Part shown: positions 8,487 to 17,198 of the stretch, in pieces
Position numbering within the stretch: position 1 is the first letter of the stretch
How the letters are laid out: every line of letters starts with the position of its first letter
DNA from: DAISKN01 sp963716925
Lineage (GTDB): Bacteria > Acidobacteriota > Vicinamibacteria > Marinacidobacterales > SMYC01
DNA: 64,000 nt
Assembly (NCBI GenBank): GCA_963716925.1
Contig: CAVQUX010000033.1
Span: 496,001-560,000, forward strand
Reading direction: 5' to 3'
Notes under the pieces: model-generated
The model's database searches: none
What the model was told of the DNA's origin: nothing
The model's input: the letters and a program-made list of their open reading frames with translations, nothing else
Made by a program: the position numbers and the translations under genes

Positions 8487-9017
8487 TCATTCGCGCGCTC
8501 GCTTGGTCCACTGCCACAGCCCCGCGGTGACGCCTGAAGGCAGGCGATGCCCCAATTGCCGCGCCACCATGACCAGCTGGCCACGGTGGTGAGCCTCGTG
8601 CGCCACGAAGTAGCTGAGAAAGTGCGGGAGATCCGTAGGGAAGTTCTGCCAGGCCGCCCGGGGAACCACACCGCCACGAGCGACACCGAGACGGATCAAT
8701 CGAGTGATACCTTCGCTGCTCCGCGACAGCGCGCGGACGAGCTCCGGCGGGCGGACCAGGCGGCCATCGACGGTGCGAGGGATCGGAATGCGATGGCCTG
8801 TACCCAGCATCTTGATCCACATGCATCGCGCGTTGTGGATGTGGGCCGCGATCATCCGAACCGTCCGCCGCGGGCTTCCCGGGACACTCCGCGACCACAA
8901 CTCGGGCGGCAGGTTCTCGATGAGATACACCGTCACCCGGTGGCTGGTGTGCCACGCGGCGATCAGCCCTTCGCCTTCCTCGGGATCTCGCACCACTCTC
9001 TCTCGCATTCGGATCAC
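8487..9017 (-). CDS. DinB-family protein (second copy in window)
   Basis: A 176-residue DinB/DUF664-like protein. Candidate metal ligands are AAHIHN (His59, His61) and VAHEAHHRGQ (His140, His143, His144), the usual position on the third helix. Sequence identity with the DinB-like protein at 4135 is low outside these motifs, so they are not recent duplicates. Role unknown; the family includes metal-dependent thiol S-transferases. ATG 9017 or ATG 9008 could start translation; neither has a strong ribosome-binding site. Confidence 0.75.
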   Translation of the reverse strand: MIRMRERVVRDPEEGEGLIAAWHTSHRVTVYLIENLPPELWSRSVPGSPRRTVRMIAAHIHNARCMWIKMLGTGHRIPIPRTVDGRLVRPPELVRALSRSSEGITRLIRLGVARGGVVPRAAWQNFPTDLPHFLSYFVAHEAHHRGQLVMVARQLGHRLPSGVTAGLWQWTKRARE

Positions 9018-9061
9018 CGCTTCGCTGACATCGAACGCTGCGGCTCGATTGCATCGGCTCG

Positions 9062-9523
9062 TCAGCCCGCCGAGTGTAGCGCGACGGTCAGCAGCTGTCG
9101 CCGATCCGCACCCGGAGCCAGCCCGTAACCACGGTACAAAGCATTCGCGGCGACGTTGGCAGGGTCGACTTCGACGTGAAGCGACTTGCAGCCCCTGCGC
9201 CTGCTCTCTTCCACCAGCGCTTCGAGTCCTGCGGCAGCGGCCCCTTGGCGTCGGTGCTCGACCCGGACGAAGAGATCATCGATATACGCGCTGAGGCCTC
9301 CGAACTCCATCGAGTGTCTCACCGAAAGCACAACGTGCCCCGCAATGCGACCTTCCACGGTGATCAGCCACACCGCTCCCCGCGAAGGATCGCCGATCAA
9401 ATTCGTGAACGATTTCGCGGCCCACTCACGATCGAGCGGGAAACCCGCCTCGGCATAGAATTCGCTCATCAGCTCAACGAGCGACTGGACGTCGGAGCGC
9501 TCCGCGAGTCGAACGGTTGCCAT
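9062..9523 (-). CDS. GNAT family N-acetyltransferase
   Basis: A 153-residue Gcn5-related acetyltransferase. The acetyl-CoA binding loop is seen as YIDDLFVRVEHRRQGAAAAG (motif A, about residues 80-100), followed by VEVDPANVAANALYRGYGL (motif B). The acceptor cannot be predicted; similar proteins modify small amines, antibiotics or protein N-termini. A GGGGAGG ribosome-binding site precedes ATG 9523. It stands alone between the DinB-like and MOSC genes in a minus-strand accessory block. Confidence 0.85.
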   Translation of the reverse strand: MATVRLAERSDVQSLVELMSEFYAEAGFPLDREWAAKSFTNLIGDPSRGAVWLITVEGRIAGHVVLSVRHSMEFGGLSAYIDDLFVRVEHRRQGAAAAGLEALVEESRRRGCKSLHVEVDPANVAANALYRGYGLAPGADRRQLLTVALHSAG

Positions 9524-9595
9524 CGTGGCCTCCCCGGACGAGCCGGCGCAGGGCCGGCCCTCCGATCCGCTGCAAGGGCCGCGGCTTACTCACAG

Positions 9596-10342
9596 TTACT
9601 CCCGATGCGCGGCTGCCGGCTCGAAGAATATGGACTGCCCGACCGCGAGGCGCCCGCGTCGAGTAGTGGTGCCGTAGACCCCGGCCTTGTTGTCCCTCAC
9701 CCGAACAATCGCCTTCAGCACCTCGGCGGCGGGGCGTGCCGAGTCAGGGTCGAGGTTCACCATCGAGCAGCGCTCGTCGCGATTCGTGATGCCTATGGCG
9801 GCAGCCTCGTCGGTCTCTCCGAACGAGAGGACGCCTCCCACCCATTCGTCCTCCTCGAAGGGGACTGATCGCAGTGATGCAATCAGGATGTTCGGTCGGA
9901 ATCTTCGGACGTCCGGGCGCTGCGCCGCAAGCCTCCCGATTTCGCCGACGGTGGCGGAGGTAATCACGGAGATGCTCGCTTCGTCGAAGATGCCGCGGTT
10001 GAGGTGCATCATCTCGACCGGTGAACCATGGCGGCTTCCGACCTCCGTCGCCAATTCCTGGCCGAACAGGGCCAGATCCTCTCCCTCCGGCGTGCGAACG
10101 TGCGTCGGGAGGTTTCCACCGACGGCGGGCCCCAGCCGCTGTGGAACGAAGAGAATCAGCTCCGGAAGCTTGCTGGCGGACAGCCAGGGGAAACCGCCGC
10201 GATCGTCAGCGCGGCGGAAGGCCAGGCGCCGGTCGCCGTCGAGACCATGCCAGCCCAGGTCGGCGACCTCGAGAAGCTCGCCGCTCATGGACTTCACCGG
10301 GTACCGGAAGAGCGCCTCTATCTCACCAATCTTGATAGGCAT
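9596..10342 (-). CDS. MOSC domain protein with N-terminal beta-barrel domain
   Basis: 248 residues from ATG 10342, which begins the typical MOSC_N start KIGEIEALFRYPVKSM. The C-terminal half is a MOSC domain with FRPNILI and the conserved cysteine in NRDERCSMVNLDPDS. This layout matches YcbX/mARC-type proteins, which bind a molybdenum cofactor and reduce N-hydroxylated compounds. Unlike YcbX there is no C-terminal 2Fe-2S domain, so a separate electron donor would be needed. Some 210 bp upstream, between this gene and the cyclase-like gene, hold no recognisable gene. Confidence 0.8.
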   Translation of the reverse strand: MPIKIGEIEALFRYPVKSMSGELLEVADLGWHGLDGDRRLAFRRADDRGGFPWLSASKLPELILFVPQRLGPAVGGNLPTHVRTPEGEDLALFGQELATEVGSRHGSPVEMMHLNRGIFDEASISVITSATVGEIGRLAAQRPDVRRFRPNILIASLRSVPFEEDEWVGGVLSFGETDEAAAIGITNRDERCSMVNLDPDSARPAAEVLKAIVRVRDNKAGVYGTTTRRGRLAVGQSIFFEPAAAHRE

Positions 10343-10552
10343 ATTGGATGTCTGGCGTGGGCAGGGCACCAGCACCAAACTAATTGAAAGCCTCGACGTT
10401 CCATGGTTGCTTCTATAGGGTATGCGACACGACAAGAATCCTCAGCGACGAACTCAGGCCCAGTGCAACCGGTTGTTGGGACCTCAGTATCGGTAGTGTC
10501 ACTGCATGGGCCAGTCCGGGTAGTTGCCTGTCTCCTTCCAGCGACATCTGCG

Positions 10553-11536
10553 CTAGTCTCGCGCGGAATACCAGTCCAACACCCGTAACGCGCGCAGCGT
10601 GTTCCACCGGCTCGGCCGGCCCCCGCCCTCGTCCACCTCGACCGCCCTCGTGCCGGGGTGCTGGTTCTCGAGCAGCCACCGGCCGTCGCCGTCGCGCTTC
10701 GACTCGACCAGCTCGATCGCCTCGGCCACGCGCTCGTCCGGCGTGGCGCCGGCTCTGCGCAGGTACTCGAGTCCCCGCAGCGCGTCGTAGTGCCACCAGG
10801 TCGGGAAGGAGAAGCGCGTCCAGGCGGGGTCGACGACCTCACCGGTCGTCAGCCGCCGGAGGAGGCGGCGCTCGAGGAGGTACTCCTGCCCGCGGAGGCG
10901 GGCCTCCGTCACCTCGCTGCTCCCGTTTGCCAGTTCGTATTCGAGCAGGGCTTCCAGCACGCAGATCGTGGTGTTGAACGACGACCGCGTCGAGCCGTTG
11001 GCGGCCTCGCAGTTCCAGCCGCCGTCGGACAGCTGCTCGCCGAGCAGGCGGGCGACGATCCGCTGGATGTCCTGGCCGAAGTAGGCGCCGCTCGCCGCCA
11101 CCTGCCCGTTGATACACGGCTCGACCTCGCCTGCGAAGAAGGGATTGCCCTTCCATTCCCATCCCCGCCACGCGCCGTCCCAGTCCCATCCTCGCCACGT
11201 CACGCGGTCGCGGACCGCGCCCACTGCACGGCGCGCCTCGTCGCTCGCGGGATCGAGACCCAGTTCTCGCAGCAGCGACAGGACGTGCATCGTGGAGTCC
11301 CACCCCCGGTTCCACGCCTCGCCAGCCCACGTCCCGTCCGCCCCCTGTAGGGCGAGCAGCCGAACGCCCGCGCCGTCGGTTGCGACCCGCGCGCGCTCGG
11401 CCGCCACCTCCTCCGCGGGCGCACCGATCAGGTCTCGCATCGCCTGCCAGCGGATCGAAGGGTCAGAATCGAGCAGCCACTGGATGACCGATCCGTTTGG
11501 CTTCAGGGCTTGCCGTTTGGGTGAGTTAGTTGCCAT
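10553..11536 (-). CDS. Terpene cyclase/prenyltransferase-like toroid protein (squalene-cyclase repeats)
   Basis: 327 residues from ATG 11536 (MATNSPKRQAL). The protein shows several alpha/alpha-toroid repeats with the QW-like pattern: LQGADGTWAGEAWNRGWDST, LGEQLSDGGWNCEAANG, and a C-terminal KRDGDGRWLLENQH. No DxDD protonation motif of squalene-hopene cyclase is seen and it is half the length of that enzyme, so cyclase activity is unlikely. Similar soluble proteins are commonly annotated as hypothetical or squalene-cyclase-like. It is 110 bases downstream of a lipoprotein-like gene on the same strand. Confidence 0.7.
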   Translation of the reverse strand: MATNSPKRQALKPNGSVIQWLLDSDPSIRWQAMRDLIGAPAEEVAAERARVATDGAGVRLLALQGADGTWAGEAWNRGWDSTMHVLSLLRELGLDPASDEARRAVGAVRDRVTWRGWDWDGAWRGWEWKGNPFFAGEVEPCINGQVAASGAYFGQDIQRIVARLLGEQLSDGGWNCEAANGSTRSSFNTTICVLEALLEYELANGSSEVTEARLRGQEYLLERRLLRRLTTGEVVDPAWTRFSFPTWWHYDALRGLEYLRRAGATPDERVAEAIELVESKRDGDGRWLLENQHPGTRAVEVDEGGGRPSRWNTLRALRVLDWYSARD

Positions 11537-11646
11537 CTGCCGGTCCGCCTTACTGTGGTCAAAAGACGCTGTTGGTAGCCCAGACGTCGCGGTTGAGTAA
11601 CGTGGCCAATCTTGAGTTCGACGGCGTGGCTCGACTCCACGTTGAC

Positions 11647-12072
11647 TCATTGCGGCACCCGCTCGGCTCTTGGGTTGCCACCAAAGTACGGCTGAATGAG
11701 CTCTTTTGCCTGCGACGAAGTCGTCCGCCCAGCGAGATACGACTCAAGCAGCCCGGCATCGAAACGGACTGCCAGGCTATCGATTGCTTCCTCCGCGGCT
11801 GTGCCTCCGTCTCCACAACCAGCCGTTGCACCGGGAGTGCCGCTACAGGTGAATGGACACCGTGCTTCAAGGGAATCGCTCTTCACAAAAACACAATTCC
11901 AGAAGAACGCGCCATACGCTACCTGGTATCGTACCGACTCCGGTTCACCATTGGGCGGGCGCGCGAATTCAGCGCCTTGGTACTCGGGAATGTCGAACGT
12001 CAGCTGCGGGGATTGGGAAGCGCAAGCCGCCGCTATCGCAAAGAGAACGACAAGAACGGTTGGTCTACACAC
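11647..12072 (-). CDS. Small predicted lipoprotein of unknown function
   Basis: GTG 12072 gives 141 residues beginning CRPTVLVVLFAIAAACAS, a signal peptide with lipobox AAAC, so the mature protein would be lipid-anchored. An ATG at 12168 is also open but would bury the signal peptide. The mature part has several cysteines (WNCVF, RCPFTCSGTPG, GCGDGG) that could form disulfides in the periplasm. No homologue is recognised. Local base composition is less GC-rich than the flanks, in keeping with an acquired accessory block. Confidence 0.5.
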   Translation of the reverse strand: MCRPTVLVVLFAIAAACASQSPQLTFDIPEYQGAEFARPPNGEPESVRYQVAYGAFFWNCVFVKSDSLEARCPFTCSGTPGATAGCGDGGTAAEEAIDSLAVRFDAGLLESYLAGRTTSSQAKELIQPYFGGNPRAERVPQ

Positions 12073-12343
12073 GTCGTTTCCCAAAGCCGTCGGCTTGCAA
12101 TCACGACCGCACCCAGTGGTCGACGCCGTCGAAATCGACGGTTGTGCAGGTCTGCACCATGAAATCATGGCGCGAAGGAATTCTTCTGTAAAGCCTACAG
12201 GCTGTCAGTGCGTTTGGGACCGTTGGCAGGCGAGAAGTAACGAGAGTCGGGATACTCGAGGTCGGTGCGACGACGACCCTCGGCGCGGGACAGGGCCCTC
12301 CTCCATTCGGAGATGAGGCCGCTCGGGTGATGGAGGCGAGCGC

Positions 12344-13312
12344 CTAGAGAAGGGTCTTCAATATTTCCAGGGAGACTTTCTTCCCGCTGATCACGAGGAC
12401 CACCGTCTGCCCTCGATAGGCCGAGCGCGTCTTTCGAAAGGACGCGATGGACAGGGCGGCCGCGCCCTCGATCAGCATGCAGTGTTTCTCGATCGAAAGC
12501 CTCATCGCTTGCGCGATCTCTTCTTCGCTCACGAGCACCATCTCGTCGACGTCTCGCTGGCAGACGGGGAAGGTTATGGCATCCGGGTCGATCCCGCCGG
12601 CGGTGCCGTCCGCGAGCGTTCGCTCGGACGGGAGATCCAGAATCCGCCCCGCGGCGAGAGATTCGTACATCACCCTGGAGGCTTGCGGCTGACACCCGAC
12701 GATTCGGACGGAAGGGCTCCTCGCCTTGAAGTAGCCGGCGATGCCGGAGATGAGCCCTCCGCCCCCGACGGGAACGAAGACCGCGTCGAAACGCTCGAGC
12801 TGGCGCTCGACCTCGACGGCGATCGTTCCCTGCCCGCCAATGACCTGGGGGTCGCTGTAGGGGGAGATGTAGAGGAACCCTTCCTCCCGGGAGACGCGCT
12901 TCGCTTCGAGCTCGCCTTCCACGGAATCACTTCCCACGAAGCGGAGCTCGACTCCATAGGGCCGGTACGGATCGAGCGCTTCGACTTTCGCCTGCGAGAC
13001 CGTGGACGGTAAATAGATGATGCCAGTACCCCCGAGCTCCTTGAGCGTGTAGGCGATGGCCCCGGCGTGATTTCCCGAGGACGCGGTCACGACCGGCCTG
13101 GAGCGCTCCGCCTTGGACAGGGAAAGGAACTTGTTCATCGCCCCGCGGAGCTTGAAAGAGCCCGTGGTCTGATGGCTTTCGAGCTTGAGGTAGACCTCGG
13201 CGTCGGCCTCGGCGCTCAGATAAGGCGAGAGCTCGAGGGGGGTTTCCCGCACGTGGGAGCGGATGCGACCCTCCGCAGCGAGCACCTCCGAGAGAATCTC
13301 GACGTCCTGCAT
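12344..13312 (-). CDS. PLP-dependent threonine/serine dehydratase-like enzyme (fold type II)
   Basis: A 322-residue single-domain enzyme of the tryptophan-synthase-beta superfamily. TTGSFKLRGAMNKF (Lys about residue 52) holds the PLP Schiff-base lysine, SSGNHAGAIAYT binds substrate carboxylate, and VPVGGGGLISGIA binds the PLP phosphate. It lacks the C-terminal ACT regulatory domain of biosynthetic IlvA, so it resembles catabolic threonine dehydratase or serine racemase. Likely reaction: deamination of L-threonine or L-serine to the 2-oxo acid. A TAGAAT box lies nine bases before ATG 13312. It diverges from the P5C dehydrogenase gene, in keeping with an amino-acid catabolism locus. Confidence 0.88.
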   Translation of the reverse strand: MQDVEILSEVLAAEGRIRSHVRETPLELSPYLSAEADAEVYLKLESHQTTGSFKLRGAMNKFLSLSKAERSRPVVTASSGNHAGAIAYTLKELGGTGIIYLPSTVSQAKVEALDPYRPYGVELRFVGSDSVEGELEAKRVSREEGFLYISPYSDPQVIGGQGTIAVEVERQLERFDAVFVPVGGGGLISGIAGYFKARSPSVRIVGCQPQASRVMYESLAAGRILDLPSERTLADGTAGGIDPDAITFPVCQRDVDEMVLVSEEEIAQAMRLSIEKHCMLIEGAAALSIASFRKTRSAYRGQTVVLVISGKKVSLEILKTLL

Positions 13313-13321
13313 TCGCCCGTC

Positions 13322-13327
13322 ATTCTA
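13322..13327 (-). promoter_or_regulatory. -10 element for leaderless dehydratase gene
   Basis: TAGAAT on the minus strand, nine bases before ATG 13312, with no Shine-Dalgarno sequence. A TAAAAT box on the other strand at 13342-13347 probably serves the divergent P5C dehydrogenase, so the two promoters sit back to back within about 25 bp. Confidence 0.5.
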
Positions 13328-13378
13328 TCCCCGCCTCGGGGTAAAATCGTCTGCTTCGACTTGTACGCGGGAGGAAAA

Positions 13379-15010
13379 GTGACCAACGCCGTGATTCAGA
13401 TTCCCGAGCCCACGAACGAGCCGCTCCTCAGCTACGCCCCGGGAACGCCGGAGAGAAAGGCGCTCAAGGCTCAGCTCAAGGAAATGCTCTCGAACGAGAT
13501 CGAGGTTCCGATTCTCGTCGGGGGGAAGGAGATCCGGACGGGAGATCTCGCCGACATCCGCGTCCCCCACGACCACGGACACCTCCTCGGCCGCTTCCAC
13601 AAGGCGAACGCGGAGATCGTGGCCCAGGCGGAGAGGGCCGCCACGGCCGCGTGGAAGGAATGGTCGATCCTGGACTGGCGAGCCCGGGCGGCCATCTTCC
13701 TGAAGATGGCGGACCTCCTCGCCGGCAAACACCGGATGATCCTGAACGCTTCGACGATGCTGGGCCAGTCGAAGACGCCGCACCAGGCCGAGATCGATTC
13801 CGCCGCCGAGCTCGTCGATTTCTACCGGTTCAATACCCACTACATGCAGCAGATCTACTCCCAGCAGCCGATCTCGGGACCGGGGATGTGGAACTACGTC
13901 GAGTACCGGGCGCTCGAAGGGTTCGTCTTCGCGGTGACGCCCTTCAACTTCACTTCCATCGGAGGGAACCTCCCGACGAGCCCGGCGCTCATGGGCAACA
14001 CCGTTCTCTGGAAGCCGGCCTCGACCGCCGTCTACTCCGGCTATTACCTGATGAAGCTCTTCCAGGAAGCGGGGTTTCCCGACGGAGTCATCAACTTCAT
14101 CCCGGGCTCGGGCGGAAAAGTCGGGGGCCCGGTGATGGATCAGGCGAGCCTCGCCGGAATCCATTTCACCGGCTCTACGGAAGTCTTTCACGACATGTGG
14201 GTGACGCTCGGGAAGAACATCAAGAAGTACAAGACCTACCCTCGCGTCGTGGGCGAGACCGGAGGCAAGAACTTCGTCTTCGTCCATCCCTCGGCCCAGC
14301 TCGAAGCCGTGGTCACCGGCCTTCTCCGCGGCGCTTTCGAGTACCAGGGTCAGAAGTGCTCCGCGGCCTCGAGAGCCTACGTTCCCGAGAGCCTGTGGCA
14401 CGAGTTCAAGGACCGATTCGTCGCCGAGGTCGAGACCATCCGCATGGGGGACGTCACCGATTTTTCGAACTTCATGGGAGCGGTCATCGACCAGGGTGCT
14501 TTCGAGAGCATCACCGCTTACGTCGATTACGCCAAGAGCTCCCCCGAGGCGAAGATCCTGACCGGCGGCAAGTACGACTCCTCCAAGGGCTACTTCATCG
14601 AGCCCACGACCGTCGTCACCACCAATCCGAAGTTCAAGCTCATGGAGGAGGAGATCTTCGGCCCGGTGCTCACGATCTACGTCTATCCCGACGGCAAGTT
14701 CGAGGAGACGCTCGCGCTCTGCGACCAGACCTCCCCCTACGCCCTCACCGGCGCCGTCTTCTCCCAGGATCGCGCTGCGATCGAAAAGGTCTTCGCCGCG
14801 CTGCGCCAGTCGGCCGGAAACTTCTACATCAACGACAAGCCCACGGGAGCCGTCGTCGGTCAGCAGCCCTTCGGCGGCGCCCGCGCTTCGGGAACCAACG
14901 ACAAGGCCGGCTCCGCGGGAAACCTCATGCGGTGGACGAGCATGAGGACGGTGAAGGAGACTTTCGTGCCTCCGACGAACTACCGATACCCGTTCCTGGA
15001 CAAGGACTAG
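13379..15010 (+). CDS. pruA: Delta-1-pyrroline-5-carboxylate dehydrogenase (ALDH4 type)
   Basis: Oxidises glutamate semialdehyde/P5C to glutamate with NAD+, the second step of proline degradation. The 543 residues match stand-alone ALDH4A1-like enzymes. Visible motifs are VTPFNFTSIGGNLP (cofactor pocket), VGETGGKNFVFVH (general-base Glu) and EYQGQKCSAASRAYVP (catalytic Cys). GTG 13379 follows a strong GGAGGA site eight bases upstream and gives the usual N-terminus (INEP-like IPEPTNEPLLSYAPG). No proline dehydrogenase gene lies in the window. A TAAAAT box at 13342 may be its -10. It converges with the 2-hydroxyacid dehydrogenase, overlapping by four bases. Confidence 0.93.
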   Translation: MTNAVIQIPEPTNEPLLSYAPGTPERKALKAQLKEMLSNEIEVPILVGGKEIRTGDLADIRVPHDHGHLLGRFHKANAEIVAQAERAATAAWKEWSILDWRARAAIFLKMADLLAGKHRMILNASTMLGQSKTPHQAEIDSAAELVDFYRFNTHYMQQIYSQQPISGPGMWNYVEYRALEGFVFAVTPFNFTSIGGNLPTSPALMGNTVLWKPASTAVYSGYYLMKLFQEAGFPDGVINFIPGSGGKVGGPVMDQASLAGIHFTGSTEVFHDMWVTLGKNIKKYKTYPRVVGETGGKNFVFVHPSAQLEAVVTGLLRGAFEYQGQKCSAASRAYVPESLWHEFKDRFVAEVETIRMGDVTDFSNFMGAVIDQGAFESITAYVDYAKSSPEAKILTGGKYDSSKGYFIEPTTVVTTNPKFKLMEEEIFGPVLTIYVYPDGKFEETLALCDQTSPYALTGAVFSQDRAAIEKVFAALRQSAGNFYINDKPTGAVVGQQPFGGARASGTNDKAGSAGNLMRWTSMRTVKETFVPPTNYRYPFLDKD

Positions 15011-15963
15011 TATCCCCGGTCGGGGTCGACGACGTTTCTCAGAGGCTCGCCCGCACGCCGTCTCGCGAGGTTCTCGCAGAAGAGCTCCGCGACTCTCTCT
15101 TTCCACCCTTGAATATCCCCGGTGTGGGGGGTGATCACCAGGTTGGGAACGTCCCAGAGCTCGCTCTCCTTCGGAAGGGGCTCCTGGGCGAAAACGTCCA
15201 TCACCGCTCCTCGGAGAGGGCCTTTCGTGAGCGCCTTCACCAGGGCGGGCTCGTCGACGATCGTTCCTCGCGAGAGATTGATCAGCACCGAATCGCGCTT
15301 CATCGACTGAAGGACGGTGTCCCCGACCAGGCCGCGCGTCTTCGGCGTGAGCGGAAGGGTCACGGCGAGAAAATCGCTCCGGCTCGCGACGTCGGTGAGA
15401 CGCTCGACTCCGTGGACCTCGTCCACTCCCTCCGGCGGCTTTCCCGGCCGGGCTTTCACACCGAGGACCCGCATGCCGAGCCTGCTCGCTTTCCTGGCCG
15501 CTAGCCTCCCGATACTCCCGAGGCCGAGAATCGAGAGCGTCTGGCCGGCAGTCGGCACGAGCTCCATCGATCGAAAGACGCGCTCCCGCTGCTGCTGGAA
15601 GAACCTCGGGAAGTGCAGGTTCCACAGGAGGACGCCGCAGAGGATGTAGTCGGTCAAGACTTCATCGTGGATTCCCGAGGCGGAGGTCACCGTCACCCGC
15701 GGGTCCAAGGGAAGAAGGTGGTCGATGCCGGCGGATGCCGTCTGGATCCACTCGAGCGCGGGGGCCGCGAAGAGCGTCGCCCTCGGAAACGGAGCTCCTA
15801 TCCTCGCGGCGAGGACGATCGAGGGACGGAAATCCCGAAGGGTCGCTTCGAGATCGCCGTAGTCGCGGCAGCTTTCGAGGAGGACGTCGGGAAACCGCGC
15901 GCGGATCGGCTCCAGGTAGACGTCCCCTTTGCCCGCCAGGACCAGGACGCGCGTCTCGCTCAC
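15007..15963 (-). CDS. D-isomer-specific 2-hydroxyacid dehydrogenase
   Basis: 318 residues from GTG 15963, which overlaps the kynureninase stop as GTGA. The NAD(P)-binding Rossmann fold shows LGLGSIGRLAARKA. The catalytic elements are LINLSRGTIVDEPAL (substrate-binding Arg), FAQEPLP (Glu) and ITPHTGD (His). The family reduces 2-oxo acids to D-2-hydroxy acids or the reverse; close relatives include glyoxylate/hydroxypyruvate reductases and enzymes acting on aromatic 2-oxo acids. Tight coupling to tryptophan 2,3-dioxygenase and kynureninase suggests a substrate derived from tryptophan breakdown (alanine-derived pyruvate or an aromatic oxo acid), which is inference. Confidence 0.88.
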   Translation of the reverse strand: MSETRVLVLAGKGDVYLEPIRARFPDVLLESCRDYGDLEATLRDFRPSIVLAARIGAPFPRATLFAAPALEWIQTASAGIDHLLPLDPRVTVTSASGIHDEVLTDYILCGVLLWNLHFPRFFQQQRERVFRSMELVPTAGQTLSILGLGSIGRLAARKASRLGMRVLGVKARPGKPPEGVDEVHGVERLTDVASRSDFLAVTLPLTPKTRGLVGDTVLQSMKRDSVLINLSRGTIVDEPALVKALTKGPLRGAVMDVFAQEPLPKESELWDVPNLVITPHTGDIQGWKERVAELFCENLARRRAGEPLRNVVDPDRGY

Positions 15964-17198
15964 GTAACGAGCTGTCGCTTCTGGAACTCGGAACGCTGCC
16001 AGGCGCCGCTCTCGAGGATTCGCTTCAGGATCATGACCGCGTCCCAGACGTCGACGTAGCGAAGGTAGAGCGGGGTGAAGCCGAACCGGAGGATATCGGG
16101 AGCGCGGAAGTCTCCGATGACGTTCTCGGCGATCAGGGCCTGCATGATGGGATAGCCCTGCTCGTGGCGAAGCGATACCTGACTCCCCCGCTTTGCGGAA
16201 TCCCGGGGGCCCGCCGGAGCGAGGCCGAGACCGCCGCAGCGCTCCTCCACCAAACGGAGGAACAGGTCTCCCATCCTCCTCGACTTCGCCCGCACCTGCT
16301 CCATGTCGGCGCGGGAGAAGATCTCGACTCCGACCTCGAGCGCAGCCATCGCCAGGATCGCTGGAGTTCCGCAGAGATGCCTCTCGATTCCCGGCGCGGG
16401 GCGGTAGTCGGTATCGAACGCGAACGGCGCCTCGTGCCCCATCCATCCCGAGAGCGGAGGGCGGATCGCATCCTGGTGTCTCTCGGCGACGTAGAGAAAC
16501 GCGGGGGCGCCCGGACCGCCGTTCAGGTACTTGTATCCGCAGCCGACCGCGAAATCGACGTCGTCGCGATCGAGATGAAGCGGGACGGCGCCGGCGCTGT
16601 GGCTCAGGTCCCAGATCACGAGAGCGCCCCGCTCGTGGCAGAGACGGGTGATCTCCTTCATGTCGTGCATCTCCCCGGTGCGGAAATCCACGTGGGTGAG
16701 GGTCACGACGGCGACGTCGGCATCGACGGCCGAGACGAGATCCGCGCGGGGCACGAGCTTCAGCCGCCCCTTGCCGAGGAGGCCCGAGAGTCCCTGGGCG
16801 ACGTAGAGGTCGGTCGGGAAGTTCTCCTCCTCGGAGAGGATCACCGAACGGCCCGCCCTGAGACCGAGAGCGGCACCCAGGAGCTTGAAGAGATTGACGG
16901 AGGTCGAATCCGCGGCCACGACTTGACCCGGCGCCGCCCCCAGGATCTTCGCGATGCGGTCGCCGACACGGCGCGGATACCGGATCCAATCGTGCGCATT
17001 CCAACTCCGGATGAGACCCCGTCCCCACTCCTCGGCCACGATCTGCTGGAGCCTCGCCGCGGTTCTCTTCGGAAGCGCTCCGAGAGAGTTTCCGTCGAGA
17101 TACAGGACGCCCTCCGGCAGATCGAACTCGTCGCGGAAGGAGCGGAGCGGGTCCGTCTCATCCCAGGAAACGACTTCCTCGCGCGTCAACCCGGGCAT
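15960..17198 (-). CDS. kynU: Kynureninase
   Basis: PLP-dependent hydrolysis of L-kynurenine to anthranilate and L-alanine. The 412 residues match the family. LYLDGNSLGALP opens the fold, VIWDLSHSAGAVP carries the PLP-pyridine Asp, and GCGYKYLNGGPGAPAF contains the Schiff-base lysine. RFGFTPLYLRYVDVWDA near the C-terminus is also characteristic. ATG 17198 overlaps the tryptophan dioxygenase stop (TGATG) and the stop overlaps the next start (GTGA), so the three genes form a coupled operon. No recognisable kynurenine formamidase lies in the operon; that step may be encoded elsewhere or occur spontaneously. Confidence 0.95.
   Translation of the reverse strand: MPGLTREEVVSWDETDPLRSFRDEFDLPEGVLYLDGNSLGALPKRTAARLQQIVAEEWGRGLIRSWNAHDWIRYPRRVGDRIAKILGAAPGQVVAADSTSVNLFKLLGAALGLRAGRSVILSEEENFPTDLYVAQGLSGLLGKGRLKLVPRADLVSAVDADVAVVTLTHVDFRTGEMHDMKEITRLCHERGALVIWDLSHSAGAVPLHLDRDDVDFAVGCGYKYLNGGPGAPAFLYVAERHQDAIRPPLSGWMGHEAPFAFDTDYRPAPGIERHLCGTPAILAMAALEVGVEIFSRADMEQVRAKSRRMGDLFLRLVEERCGGLGLAPAGPRDSAKRGSQVSLRHEQGYPIMQALIAENVIGDFRAPDILRFGFTPLYLRYVDVWDAVMILKRILESGAWQRSEFQKRQLVT

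Noticed and set aside
10553..11536. Squalene-hopene cyclase
   Set aside because: No DxDD motif and only about half the length; only the toroid repeats are shared.
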